From assembly GCF_041146795.1 (NCBI RefSeq), contig NC_135176.1, positions 12,461,286 through 12,525,285 on the forward strand: 64,000 nucleotides of DNA, in the 5' to 3' direction. Positions 33,612 through 45,374 of the stretch are shown here, piece after piece (the stretch's first letter is position 1; every line of letters starts with the position of its first letter). The DNA comes from Maylandia zebra. Lineage: Eukaryota > Chordata > Actinopteri > Cichliformes > Cichlidae. Made by a program: the position numbers and the translations under genes. The notes beneath the pieces were generated by a model. That model had not been told where the DNA came from. It saw only the letters and a list, made by a program, of their open reading frames with translations, and searched no databases.

Positions 33612-36600
33612 ATGGGTGAGTGCACAGAATTTCTAATGGTTCTTATCATTTGTTATTGATGGGATTTATAAAAAAAAAATTTTTAAAAAGTCTATTTCAA
33701 TAACCAGTACTAATGTTACCTTTGATGTCCTTTGATATCAAGTCTGAGCGAAGAATTGCTGCAAATTAATCCTCTGTTTTAATTCATCAAAAGCATTTCT
33801 AGACCCATTTTTTGATTTACCACTAATTCCCTTTTTGCCCCTTGATTCTAACACATGATGCAGGTTAACATATGATGGTGATTTCAAAAGACCAAAAAGA
33901 AAAACACGTGCACGCTGCCAGGATTATTTACCTTCTTGTCACCTGCTCTAATCTCTTTCAGCAGTAAACTAGAGTGGAATCAGAGTGGCATGACAGAGCT
34001 GGGCAGCAACTCTCATCATGCCAAAGCCATGCCAGGTCACTCATGTGAAAGAGGTCAAATACTCCCACATGTGTCACGGGCATATTTTGTCACACTTCCA
34101 AGAGAATTGTGGACGCAAACAACTTCTGCTAAACGTGTTCTCACTTGCAAATAGCCTCTGAGTGAAATTCTGCATGTTTGTTTGGGGTTTTTTTGAAGCA
34201 GCTTTGGAGATTTCAGTAATTACCTGACATCTGCTGCAAATGCACTGATGCACTTTGCACTGAAATTCAAACTGAGGCTTTTGTGGCGTTTATTATTCTA
34301 TCAATACAACTACTGCTGCAGCCGGGCACAGATTAAGCGTGGGCGTCCGTAGGCGCTATCATTTTTGGGACTAACAGTCTTCCTGCTGTTACTATTTATA
34401 TTTTAGTAACAGTTTGTTTAACTCACAGTTTCGCTTCCTTCCAACTAAAAACCAAAAGATCTTGCAAAAGATGAATGCAGAAATAGACATGTTTGGGGAT
34501 GTTTGGGCCTAACTAATTTTGAGTTGGGCTTGCTATTGTTGTTGTAGTGAAGATATTCAAATTGCCCCTCTCCTTCATAATGCTTCCACCCACTCTTTAA
34601 ACACTTGAACCCGGCCCCCACCGACATTGACACTCGGTGCCATGGTACCAGTCTCAGCCAGCTGTGGAGGGAGGAGGCCCTGAGTAGTGACATTGGCAGT
34701 GGTGGAGAGACGGTCCCGGTGACCCCTCCGCCATTACGTTATATGTGTGTATTGTGGCACCATGGTCTTTGTTTGACATCACTGGCCTTTGTTCCTTCCC
34801 AATCATGGCAGATACAATGGATATTGTATCTGCTGCCACAAAGAGATGCTCTTTCTTTGGGCCCCCTGAAGCCAGCGTTTCACCACCATCCCTCAATCGC
34901 CTGGTGACGCCTGTGACCACTGGACAAAGAGGGCTGGACCAGATTTAGTAAGAGCAGAGCTGTGAGGTGTTGGCACAAGCATTTGAGCTTTCACATACTG
35001 GATGAAGTCAGCGCTGAGAGGCTTATTTTACAGTAGCAATACCTTGTAGAGAGCTCTGTACAACACTTGTTGGCACTGGAACCTTTCTTATAGCGGAGTA
35101 CAGCATCAGAAGCAGCAAATGTTTCCGGTCAGGCAGCCTTGGCTTTGCAAAGCCTTAGGTGCTTTCCTCTATCCCATTTCTGGCAATGCATTTATTAACA
35201 CTTTGGATGTTTGCTACCTGCTTCAACAGCTCAGCTTGCTCTGGAAGAAGTGCGTGAGATTGCTATAAAGTCCGTGTTGGCTGCTTTTGTTTGGACGCTT
35301 TATTGGGAGACGCTGCTTGAACTCTTGTTTGTCACTGCTGTCTAATTTATCTTCTTTTTTTTTCTTGGTCTTTTTCTTTTGCTTTCTTGCCTGTTGTTGG
35401 GGTTTTGGTGTATGCTCATGGATTTTCAGACAAAGGGAGGCCTTTTTCATAGCTCCCCCACTGGGTGAAAGAGTCCCCCACTGTGGCATAGATGTGCTGT
35501 GTGGTTATATGTGCGGTGTGTGCCGCCTGTGTGCTGATATATTATGCCCCCTCAGGTTGCTATGATTGCTGTATCCGGTGCATTGGGGCAGTGCCCTACC
35601 CATCCCTGGTGGCCACCTTGCTGTGCTATGCTGGCATGGCATTATTTTGTGGCTGCGGGCACGAAGCGCTGACCCAAACCGAAGTCCTCGTTGAGACTTA
35701 CTTTGCCCGCAACATTCAGGACTATGTGGTCATGGCCTCTTTGTGAGTGATTTTTCAATAACTTCTATCAGTTGTGGCTTCTTTTTTCTAAGTCTCTGGC
35801 ATTGCTTTGTTTTAACTAATTGACTGACTTCTCTCTGTGACTGTTCCAGTATCAAATACTTCCAGTACGTGATCTATGGTCTGGCTTCATTTTTCTTCCT
35901 CTATGGTATCCTGCTACTGGCTGAGGGCTTCTACACAACAAGTGCTGTCAAACAGACCTTCGGCGAATTCAGGAGTACCCAGTGCGGCCGCTGCCTCAGC
36001 CTGACGGTGAGCACATGGGTGGAGGAGGAGGGAGCGAGGAAATGAAGAGGGAGGGGAAATGTGAGGTGTCAACATTGTTGAGATGCTGAATTCTGGCTTG
36101 TTTTGAGTCTAATAAATATGCTCTTTGTTTCTGCAATTTCCACATGAATTATGGTTCATTACAGATTTAATGACACCACATTTATCACGCGGAAAGTATC
36201 TATTAGCATCTGTGTTGCGATTCTGTGACCTTGTGTGCTGCACTTTTTTGCTACAACAGTTCATCATAGTGACGTACATCTTGGCCTTCATCTGGCTGGC
36301 GGTGTTTGCCTTCAGTGCTATCCCAGTCTTCTTCTTGTTCAATATGGAGCAGACCTGCCACACCGTCAACATCCTGTCTGAATCAACCCCCAGCATTAAT
36401 CAGCATGGCTGGATCTGCATGGACGCCAGGCAGTATGGTGCGTTGCTCGTGTAACTACTGACCACATGGTCCCCCTGATGGGAATGTTAATGCGCCCTTG
36501 AAAGCAATTAATCACCGTGTAGTGGCTGCTAGACTGATGGCTATATTAGTCAGGAAATAATGAAGAGAACTACACCTTTATGGTCATTTCTTCACTATAG

Positions 36601-38148
36601 TTTCCCCGACATGCTTCAGGCAAGCCAGAGCATACACGGATCATCAAATCTCATCATAATTCAGCCATAGTATGAGGTTTCTCACTTATGTTATGTCTCC
36701 ATTTAAGGTCTGCTTCCTTGGAATGCAATGCCAGGCAAGTCTTGTGGGACAACCTTAGCAGCAATCTGCAAAACTAGTGAAGTGAGTAGAGTCTTTATAC
36801 AGTTCGATATAGCATTTTGGCATCATCACATTAAAATCACTGATCAAAATCGACATAAAATCTGTTTTGAATTATTAGCAGGATAACGTGCATATGAGAG
36901 AGCTCACAGTAACACACACGAGTTTGATTAAACACCCTGCATGTGTTTCAAGCTAACCTTTTTTTATTATGTCTTCCAGTTCTATGTCACATATGACTTG
37001 TACATAGCTGCATTTGCCGGTGCTGGGATCACTCTGTTAGCACTGGTGAGCTATTTTTGCATTATTTCTAGGACATTTAAGCTAACTCTATTTAAACAGC
37101 TGAATCAAATTTAAATTTTGAAATGAAACCACTCTGCGGTGTTGGTGTTTTTCCTACGTCATCATAATAGTGCTTGTCAAGGATTAATATTGCCAGTGAC
37201 CAACAATATTTTCTGAGAGTTCAGTTAGCACAGGTCAAGAAGTTAGCTATTGCTTTAAAAACTATCATTACCAAACCAATGCAAGTAACCTAAATCTGGC
37301 TGGCAGCAAGCCTATCTTGATAATATATATATTTTATTGCATTCATTAATAAAGAAAACCCTTGAAATGCTTACCATTTATTCCGCAAGAGGGTCATATT
37401 TGAACACGGGCATCTTTTTATTGTTTCCCCCCCTAAATTGCAATGCTGTGACATCACAACAGCATGATTGGCCAGTTTTAGTGTTCATCCTGGACATACA
37501 TTAATATGATATATATGTTTTATCGTATTATCTACATTTATCATATTACATAATGTTATGATGAAGCAGGAAAAACACCATCACTGGTACATCCGATAAA
37601 CGTTTTTTCTCAATCTAGGCACTTGAAAATGAGTTTCCAGAAACAGAGCTGCTTTTACTGTTTAAAGTATCATTTTGAATGGTGTTGTGAGTGGAACCGC
37701 TTCTGATTAACACTGTACACAGCAAAGTATGTGAATTATTTGGAGGAACGGCGACACATTGTCAATGTCAGTTTTCAATGCTATGATCTTCACGCAAAAA
37801 AATTCCAGTCACCTTGTTTGTATTGAGCAGAAATAAATGAATTTTCAACGTGTGGATTTCTCTAAACCAAAACTCTGTTCGTGACTACACACAGTCAGAG
37901 ATGACTATTAAAGTTTGCTTTCTATCTTGGATGATTAAAGCATTATACTGATCACTTCTCCTCTTGGAGACAAATGAATATTCATTGTCTGCTTGCAAAA
38001 AAAATGCTTACAGTACTCGTTTATGTGTAGAAGCTGATTATTTTTTTCATTTCATTAATTCTTCCACTCACTCTAGTTCCTGTATCTGGTTGCCACCACC
38101 TACAACTACGCAGTTCTGCGGTTCCTGGGCAGAAAAGGCATTCGCTAA
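33612..38148 (+). CDS. plp1: proteolipid protein 1, DM20 form, seven exons
   Basis: Four-pass membrane protein, the main protein of compact CNS myelin. Coding exons 33612-33615 (ATG plus one base), 35556-35742, 35850-36006, 36260-36437, 36708-36781, 36980-37045 and 38077-38148 total 738 nt (245 aa). Exons 2, 3, 5 and 6 are 187, 157, 74 and 66 nt; 187, 74 and 66 equal the mammalian exon sizes and 157 equals mammalian exon 3 without the PLP-specific 105 nt. Seen: palmitoylation-type N-terminus [44 protein letters not shown], extracellular cysteines, and final segment [28 protein letters not shown] at 33612 was chosen because mammalian exon 1 also encodes only Met and one base of Gly. GPM6A and GPM6B were considered, but the ending fits PLP/DM20. 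Teleosts have plp1a and plp1b; plp1b is likelier here but not proven. Confidence 0.93.
34808..34833. promoter_or_regulatory. 26-bp palindrome with SoxE dimer geometry, plp1 intron 1
   Basis: Two perfect 11-base arms, GCAGATACAAT and ATTGTATCTGC, are separated by GGAT. Each arm carries the Sox core ACAAT, facing each other at a 4-base spacing. This is the layout known for dimeric binding by SoxE proteins (Sox9, Sox10). Single ACAAAG motifs follow at about 34838 and 34923. Sox10 is an established activator of Plp1 in oligodendrocytes, and intron 1 of mammalian Plp1 holds enhancers. That this is such an enhancer is inference. Confidence 0.55.
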
Positions 38149-38688
38149 GTGCAGCGCCTCAGTTTTCTCTGTTAACCCCATTGTCCGACTATGAGATGGA
38201 CAGTCAGCCTACATTCATCCTCTGGGAAACGGCAACCTCCAAACCTGGATTGCCTGCTATTCTTTAAACCTTTCCAATAACAGAAATAGTTTCTCATCAC
38301 TATTATGTATGAACAACAGACAGAGAGATGAAGATAATTTACCTCCAGCAATGAGCTCTGGCCTGTGCATCAGATCCTCCTTTCAAGATGATTCTCTTAG
38401 CTTTGTTGTTCATTTTCCCATTGCTGGTTGTATCTCTCACTTTATCCTTTGTGTGAGGCTTTGTTGGTGCTCATTGTGATTTATGATGTTTCATGAATAA
38501 TTAAGAGCAATGACAGCTTGCCTCGCAAGTCATAACTGCATGCACAGTATTCAGTGGTTACTGACACCCAAATTGGCTCTCAGTATGATTTTGTGGCTTC
38601 TCTATTATCAGCCTTCAAAACTGCATGAACTAAAACGAGTGAGGCTGAACGAACCAAATTTTCCCGTTGAGCTTTCACTTACAATAAA
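38149..38688 (+). other. plp1: plp1 3' UTR with poly(A) signal
   Basis: AATAAA at 38683-38688 is the first clear polyadenylation signal after the plp1 stop codon. The sequence between is AT-rich and non-coding. The gene beyond, on the minus strand, ends at 39168, so the two genes converge. Confidence 0.5.
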
Positions 38689-39167
38689 CATGCTTTTTAG
38701 TCATACTTATACAGTCTCTTTTTTTTCTCTTTCGTTTAAATGCTACCATGGTAGGTGGGATAAAAAGGTGTTCAGCCCAATATAAGCTGTTTTAGGTTGC
38801 AGAGGGGTTGATGCTTCAGTAACTTGTCTCCAGGTGTTTAGCGTGTAGCCCTGCTACTTAGACTTGTGTGTGCTTATTTGAAATTAAGGCTCATTAAAAC
38901 ATTTAAATCTGATGCGTGGAATTTTATTCTAGCCATATACAGTTGCATTGCTGGTATTTATTTATTTTTTTTGCTGTATTTTTAATTTATCCTTTTCATT
39001 GCAGAATCATTAATCATAACAATATATTGCCCTTTTACTGGATACAGTTGTGACAGAAAAAGAAAGAAAGAAGAAGTCGATAGGGAAGTTATGGGAAATA
39101 ATGGACAGCACATTCATCAAGGTATGCTTGGACTATTTTCTGGAAACATATTTGTCCCAGATAGGCA

Positions 39168-41254
39168 TCATTTCTTAACCGCTTTTGAAAAACACACTCC
39201 ACACTGGATCACTTGGTCCTTCAAAAACATGGGGGTCAGCATATCTCCAAGGGCCCTAGCACAAACCCCGCACTGCAAAAGCATACTCAGTGTTAATTTC
39301 ATGTACGAGAGATAGTGAAAGGATATCATAAAAGCACAGATATACAGCATTTTTACAAAAGAAAACACAACAAACCTTTAAACAGTCTGGGTGGCAGTTT
39401 ATCGAGGGCTCACTGAACATGATCTTGACATTTCCATTAATGATTTGGTTGCAGAAGTAACAAGGAGATTTGCCATGACTGAAGCAGGTGGTTAAAAAAC
39501 AAAGCAAAGGTTATGAACCTTATTCATTTTTACACTTATGTACACTAAAAAAAAACCATTCTTGGCTCTCATAAACACAAAGCAATAATTTTGACTAAAT
39601 GTAACTGAAATATATGAAATCAAAAGTGAATTTATTCAAATACTTCATCAATTAAGGAAGATATGCTGAATGTATAACAATCATGACCAGAGTCCATTAA
39701 ATTACCGTTTTACATTTAATGTATGTAACTAAACCACTTGGAAAATTTACATGTAATCAAATTACTTAATGTCAACATTTTAGGGATAGATATTTTTTGA
39801 GTGTTGTATAACTATGTACAGTAAGAGTGAGAAACTTACATGGGCTTATTCAGAGTTTTTGTTGAGTTTACGTCCTCTGCAGGCTTTTGAGACACATCAG
39901 AACTACAAAAACAGTCACAAACAATGAGGATGATTTTAGTGCTCAAATAAAAATATGCGAACAACACTGAATACTCTACTGTTCCTTTATTTTTTTTAAA
40001 TAAAAACACTCACATATGGCTATCATCACACTTTTGGTTTGGTTTGAAGTCCTCAGAGTGGGGTTGTCTTGGATCTTCCACAGGTTTAGGAACAGCTTCA
40101 GCCTTGGCCGTCTCCACATCTGAAGCATCAGTCAGTCTAATAGCTGCGTGCTCTGTGTTATCCAAAACACCTTCTGCATCTGAAGCAGCTACTTGGTCAA
40201 GGGCATCTTCAATGTTCAACTCTTTGTCACAGTCTGCTGCTGTCTTAGGTGTTGGATCAAAACTTTGTTCAACAACAGTGCCTTCATCTTCGCGCTCAAC
40301 CGCCTCTTCAGTTCCGCTTTTAAAAACCGGCTCAGAGGGTGGTGCACACTCGACTTTAAACTCCACACCCTTGGCAGTGTCAGCATCGGATTGACTAGAT
40401 GGTGCAGGCAGAGTGTCGGTGACTGATATGGTGCTGTGTTGTAGAGCAGTTTCTTCTTCTGGTGTTGCATCACTTACAGCGGGTGTTTCCACACCGCCTT
40501 GGAGAGAAGCTTCTTTTCCCGATGTTGCCAAAGCAGGTGGTCCATACATGTTTACTCCTGCGTGCTCTAAATTAGTTGTATTCGGCGGTTCTGTTTTGAT
40601 TACAGATTCTCCAGAGACTCCAGCGGTGCTTTTACTCTCACTACTCTCTCTCACTGTGCCTTCCGCAGCAGAGATTTCTGCAGGGGGATTTTTCACATCA
40701 GCATCTGCGGAGGCCTTATCCTCATTGTGACAGGTGTCAGCTGGTGCATCAGCATGTTGTTCCGTGTTTTCTGCAGTTGCTTCAGTAAATGTCTTTTCTG
40801 GCTGTGCATTAATATTTTGAATAGGTGCTTTTGTGGGGGGTTGAGGCCTGTAAAAGAGAGTGTTACTTCTTCCCCACTTTGCAACAAAAAATTTGATTTG
40901 TAAGCAAAATAACAAACACTCAGCATCTTTGAATTTAACACTTCCAGTTATAGTCTCGTATACTAACTCTATCTTCACTGTTGAGCCTTCAGGCCGAGTG
41001 TCTTTCGGAGCTGAAATATTTTCAGCACTTGCCTGATTAGCTGAATTCCTAAAACAGACAAATAAAGCACTGAGTATTTGGTTTAAATGTTCAGATTTAA
41101 CTGAGATTAAGCTTGAAATATGCAGATTTGCAGAGAAGCAGTAAATATTTGCTCAGGTTTTGCACAGTTTAATTTACATTCAGCACCAACATACCCTTCA
41201 GATGAAATGACCTCTGCCTTTTGAAGAGGAGAACTTGGTGGAGGATCTATTGCT
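39168..41254 (-). CDS. LIM-domain protein, ZNF185/sciellin-like, 3' part
   Basis: Six in-phase minus-strand exons: 41254-41195, 41048 to about 40921, 40847-40014, 39902-39840, 39478-39376 and 39272-39168 (stop TGA). The last two make one C-terminal LIM domain: CYFC, CHPDC, CGVC and a final CGVC, the eight ligands of a two-zinc LIM finger. Before it lies about 300 residues of acidic, Ala/Glu/Thr/Ser-rich, low-complexity sequence. A single C-terminal LIM after a long disordered region is the layout of ZNF185 and sciellin, proteins of the actin cytoskeleton or cornified envelope. The donor of the second exon, near 40921, leaves an intron of only about 70 bases and is the weakest point. Upstream exons and the start codon were not found; they probably lie between 41.3 and 43.2 kb. 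Either paralogue, or a related LIM protein, is possible. Confidence 0.6.
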
Positions 41255-42118
41255 CTACAAGGTACGAATAAGAAGAGAAAAGAGAAAGCCTTATATTTTC
41301 TTAATTGCTTCTTCAGAACCAATAAGAGATTTCATCACCTTCTAACTATGTTGGCTCAGAAATAAAGTCTAAGCCAAATGCTCCACATTAGAGTAGTGAC
41401 TGATGTCTCTAGTGAGCAATAATATAAATGTACATCATTAGCTATCATATATAGTGCTTGCTTAATGAATACAGCGTCAGCAGTATTCTGGGAGTTTCAG
41501 AATCTCTTATATAAACAACGTTCATCCATAACTTACATTAAAAAAAATTTGTATGAAGAGTGCAACCTGCATTGAAGGATGAGCATTCTGAGCATGTGAA
41601 GTCAGTGATTGATGAAACAAAGCTAACAAATAAGGCCTTAAATGTCAACACAATGTTTATTAATGGTGTAAATATCACCAGACACGTTGCAGTGAAGTGG
41701 TGGCTGAGGCTGGTAATAAATGAGAGACACACAAACTAAAATCTAACTTTTCCCGCAGGAGCAAAGCCTCTTGATACAGAAGAATATGCTGTATACACAA
41801 CAAACTGTGAGGTAATGGTCCCTTTGCAGCTTAACAAGTGACAGCAAAACATGTGGTGTTTGTCATTCATGAGTGTGTGAACTGAACTATTAATTCAGAA
41901 GGTTTATGACTTGTGTCAATTGCGGTCATCTAAAACAGCGAGTATACACACATTTGTCTATCTTTTTAGTGCATTTCTATTATTTCTGTTAAAAAAAAAT
42001 CTGACTTGATAGAAAATGTTTATGGACTTTGAACCATCAGACCCAGGGAACAGATGTGTAAAAGGCCGAAAGGTACAGCAGATGGCTAAGACATCAGCAC
42101 AACTTTTAATTTTGGAAC
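41255..42118. other. gap upstream of LIM gene exons, none recognised
   Basis: AT-rich, no further exon of the LIM gene recognised. Disordered exons of this type would be hard to see by eye. Confidence 0.35.
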
Positions 42119-42260
42119 ATCCAAATAAGGACAACATAACAGTGTTTGCTGGGTTAGTGTTGGTAAGAACACTTTGGGGAAGCTAAGCTTCATGAGGCCT
42201 CTTCATAGCGGTGTCTCTGGTTTTACTCCAAATAAGGAGAACATAACAGTGTTTGCTGGG
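42119..42260 (+). repeat. direct repeat pair, 108 bases apart
   Basis: A block of about 34 bases (beginning TCCAAATAAGGA, ending GTGTTTGCTGGG) occurs at 42119-42153 and again at 42227-42260 with one or two differences. The second copy runs directly towards the GACA/GATA array. A local tandem duplication is the simplest cause. Confidence 0.85.
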
Positions 42261-42278
42261 ATAATCTGGGAAAGAAAA

Positions 42279-42513
<235 letters not shown>

Positions 42514-43134
42514 CGTGAATAAATTCTAATATATTCATAAAAGAACACCAAATCATCAAGACATCAACAGTGGTGGTGGTGTGATAAATTAATGGAACAA
42601 TGATGTAAGCATTATGCTTTATGTAGCAGCACAAATATAAGGTTTTAAAGTGGCCTAGACAAAGTGGGACTTACATCCAATTGAGATATTTTGGCATGTT
42701 CTCTATTAGACTGTTCAGCCCTTCAGTGTGGCTAAATTAAAAGAACTGCAGTATCACAAACGCTTCAGTTCCTGCTGCCAGGGGTGGCACAACGAGAGGG
42801 CAATTACTTTTCACATAAGACCAGGTAGTGTTGGACATTTTTTCCCCCTTAATAGAGGAAAGGATCATTTAAAAACTGTTTTTGTATTTACTCAGGTTAT
42901 CCTTGTCTAATATTAAAATTTGTTTGTTGTTCTGAAACATGTAAGTGTGACAAATATGTACAAAAAATAAAATAAATAAATCAAGAAGGGAGAAAAATAT
43001 TTTTTTTCACAACAATGCTGCCTAGCTGATTATCATTACAAGGGCACTGTAGTGCAATTTATTGATTTGGTCAGTGGTCAGTGTCTCCATAGGCTTGGGC
43101 TCTTATTTTCTTGATACCTCTATTTTGAAAGCGT

Positions 43135-43311
43135 CGTGGAAATACTTCCGGTCTTGTTCCGCTTTTCCCCGGCTTCGTAAAGTAGTAGCATATTGCTAAG
43201 CGGAAAAGTTAACAGCGATAGTCAAATGTAGCAGCATTATTTTAATTCTCTGTAACTAGCAGACATATCAGTGGCCACTGTGGAATCAACACTACCCAGG
43301 TGGGCTGTTTT
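43135..43311 (+). promoter_or_regulatory. possible promoter and non-coding exon for the pogo-type gene
   Basis: A GC-richer patch with ACTTCCGGT (ETS-type site, 43144-43152), CCCCGGCTTCG and a possible donor, CACTACCCAG|GTGGGC, near 43300. The intact pogo-type ORF at 44076 has a strong acceptor, TTGTGTTGCCTTAG, eight bases before its ATG. Splicing between the two is inferred from this fit. The patch could instead serve the minus-strand LIM gene, or both. Confidence 0.35.
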
Positions 43312-44075
43312 CAAGTGTAGTATCGTCTCAAAATAGCACCACAGTCCTTACGTCTGCTGTTTTACATCAAAAATAATACCAGCACGGTCCGAGACGAGTA
43401 AGTCGCTTCGTATTTTACGACTTTTACTTTTAATAAAAAAACATAATAGTAGTTAATAGAAAATTCATGTGGCCTGCTGTATCATTTTTAGAGCTAAATG
43501 AGGTGCCTCCAAAAATGTTACTTCCCGATGCTTTCCACCAGGTTTTGAAAGAAACTTGACATAAGCCTATCAGGTTACTTAACACTGATACAGTGTTTTT
43601 CAAAACAAAATATAGCATAAATATTATTTTAGGCCCGGTTAAAAAAATAAAATCTTAAATGGCATTCTGTTCCTTGTTATTTCAATACATTAGTGCAGGC
43701 TCTAAACATCGCTTTGGGCCCCTTTTAAGCAAAAAAACAACAAAAATAGCAAGATCTTTTATTCTTATTGAAGTGAGCTTAGAGATCTAAAAATGCATTA
43801 CCTGTTTAATAAAGTCAGCTTTATAGGTGACTAACAAACTCGAGCCTTTTATATCTGGTTGTCATGAGCGCTGAAGGACTGCAATAAACTCCAACTACAC
43901 AAAGTACAAAGCAATTATTTCTGGTAAAGTAAAAATGTGTTTAATTAGTAAGCTTATACCAATGTCAATGTGATTTGTGATTCTTTTTGGTGCTTAGCCA
44001 GGCCACTTTGTGGCTGTCGGATTTTTACTTGTATGGTTCATCTCAGTATTTTCTTGTGTTGCCTTAGGGGGAAAA

Positions 44076-45374
44076 ATGCCATCGAGAAATCACCTTGATA
44101 AAATCGGGAGGAAGAAAAAGAAGAGGTGGACAGAGGACGCCATGGAGCGTGCACTGATAGAGGTCAAGTCAGGCAGGTGCACAGTGAGACAAGCCGCCAA
44201 GGAGTTTGGAGTCCCTAAATCTTCACTGGGGGACAGAGTCAGTGGACGGGTGACCCCTGGGAGCCGTAGTGGCCCGGCTCAGCTTATAACATCTGCTGAT
44301 GAGGAGTTGTTGGTCGAGTTCTCCTTATACATGTCCAGGCATGGATTCCCACTTACAAAGCAGCAGCTGGTGTCCTTCGCATCGTCAATTTATAAGCGGC
44401 AACACCGGAGGGTGGCATTTTCCAAACTGGGCCAGACATGGTGGCTCAATTTTAGAAAGAGACAAGAGAAAAACATCACTATTCAGCCAGCAGACAATGT
44501 TGTCCGTGGGAGGACTGTGTCAGTGAGAAAGGAAGCAGTAGATCAGTTTTTTCACCTCCTGAGGACTGTTGTAGATGCTCATGAGCTCATAGACAAGCCT
44601 CACCAAATTTTCAACTGCAATGACACAGACTTTCAGCTGAGTAGGAAGAGGGTGACTCTCCCCAAATCTGTCGGTCTAGGCTACAAGCCAGCGCCAGGCT
44701 CCAGGGACCATGTCTCCGTCTTGGCTTGCTTTAATGCGGTTGGAGAGGACATCCCCCCATTTATAATCTACTCAAAGGCCTATCCAGGGGGAGTATGCTA
44801 CAAGACACAAGGACCACCGAATGCCCTATACGGGTGGTCAGACTCGGGATGTATCAATTCAGACCTCTTTAAGAAATGGTTCCTCAAACATTTTCTCGTG
44901 CACGCACCAAAGGAGCGTCCACTGCTGCTGATTTTCGATGGCCACAAGTCACCCGTGAACCTGGAGGTGGTGGAAACAGCTCGTAAGGAGGATGTCATTC
45001 TTCTGTGCCTCCCACCTCATTGCTCCCACATCCTCCAGCCACTCAATGACGGTCTCTTTGTGGTCCTCAAGCAGCACTTTGCTTCATTCCTAGGCGACGG
45101 CTACACTACTGACACCCACTTTGCAGTTAGCAAAAAGGAGTTCTCAGGGGTTTTCAAAGGAACATATCAGGTAGCAAAGGAGGAGGAAGGTGTGAGAATT
45201 GTGAAGGAAGGCTTTAGGAAATCTGGGATCTACCCACTGAACCCCTTCACCATCTGTGACAGACACATGATATCAGCCCACCACCCTGGCCAGATAGCTG
45301 CACCCTCCTTGTCAACACCAGTGCCGGGAGTGCACACTGTAGGAGACCTCACAGATGCTGGGCCGTCTTCCTAA
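44076..45374 (+). CDS. pogo/Tigger-type transposase-derived protein, intact, altered catalytic triad
   Basis: An uninterrupted 432-codon frame starting MPSRNHLDKIGRKKKKRW. Residues about 15-60 are a Pipsqueak-type helix-turn-helix (SGRCTVRQAAKEFGVPKSSL). About 85-150 is a CENP-B/Tigger-type second DNA-binding domain with WWLNFRKR. From about 185 comes a DDE_1 nuclease fold: FNCNDTDF, LLIFDGHKSP and HILQPLNDGLF. In active relatives these blocks read FNCDETGF, a central D and LQPLDV. Here the first and third aspartates are Asn, each followed by an Asp; the middle one is kept. An earlier in-frame ATG at 44010 is less likely because it lies before a good splice acceptor at 44068. No terminal inverted repeats were found. 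Either a recently dead Tigger copy or a domesticated host gene. Confidence 0.7.
   Translation: MPSRNHLDKIGRKKKKRWTEDAMERALIEVKSGRCTVRQAAKEFGVPKSSLGDRVSGRVTPGSRSGPAQLITSADEELLVEFSLYMSRHGFPLTKQQLVSFASSIYKRQHRRVAFSKLGQTWWLNFRKRQEKNITIQPADNVVRGRTVSVRKEAVDQFFHLLRTVVDAHELIDKPHQIFNCNDTDFQLSRKRVTLPKSVGLGYKPAPGSRDHVSVLACFNAVGEDIPPFIIYSKAYPGGVCYKTQGPPNALYGWSDSGCINSDLFKKWFLKHFLVHAPKERPLLLIFDGHKSPVNLEVVETARKEDVILLCLPPHCSHILQPLNDGLFVVLKQHFASFLGDGYTTDTHFAVSKKEFSGVFKGTYQVAKEEEGVRIVKEGFRKSGIYPLNPFTICDRHMISAHHPGQIAAPSLSTPVPGVHTVGDLTDAGPSS

Noticed and set aside
34605-34948. Overlapping frames in plp1 intron 1 as an extra exon or gene
   Set aside because: Two plus frames and one minus frame overlap with no preferred one; the open frames follow from higher GC. 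The regulatory reading is better supported.
33612-38148. Identification as GPM6A or GPM6B
   Set aside because: These have longer N-termini before GCFECC and different C-termini; the four-base exon 1 and ending GRKGIR fit PLP1/DM20.
43269-43280. Twelve-base palindrome CAGTGGCCACTG as a transposon end of the pogo-type element
   Set aside because: No matching inverted copy was found after 45374, so it cannot be called a terminal repeat.
44076-45374. Identification of the pogo-type ORF as JRKL, whose human gene is at 11q21 near CWC15 and MTMR2
   Set aside because: JRKL has different DNA-binding and DDE sequences as I recall them (for example NADETGL, LIQPLDQG). This ORF has a Pipsqueak-type start and pogo blocks, so the shared neighbourhood is probably coincidence.
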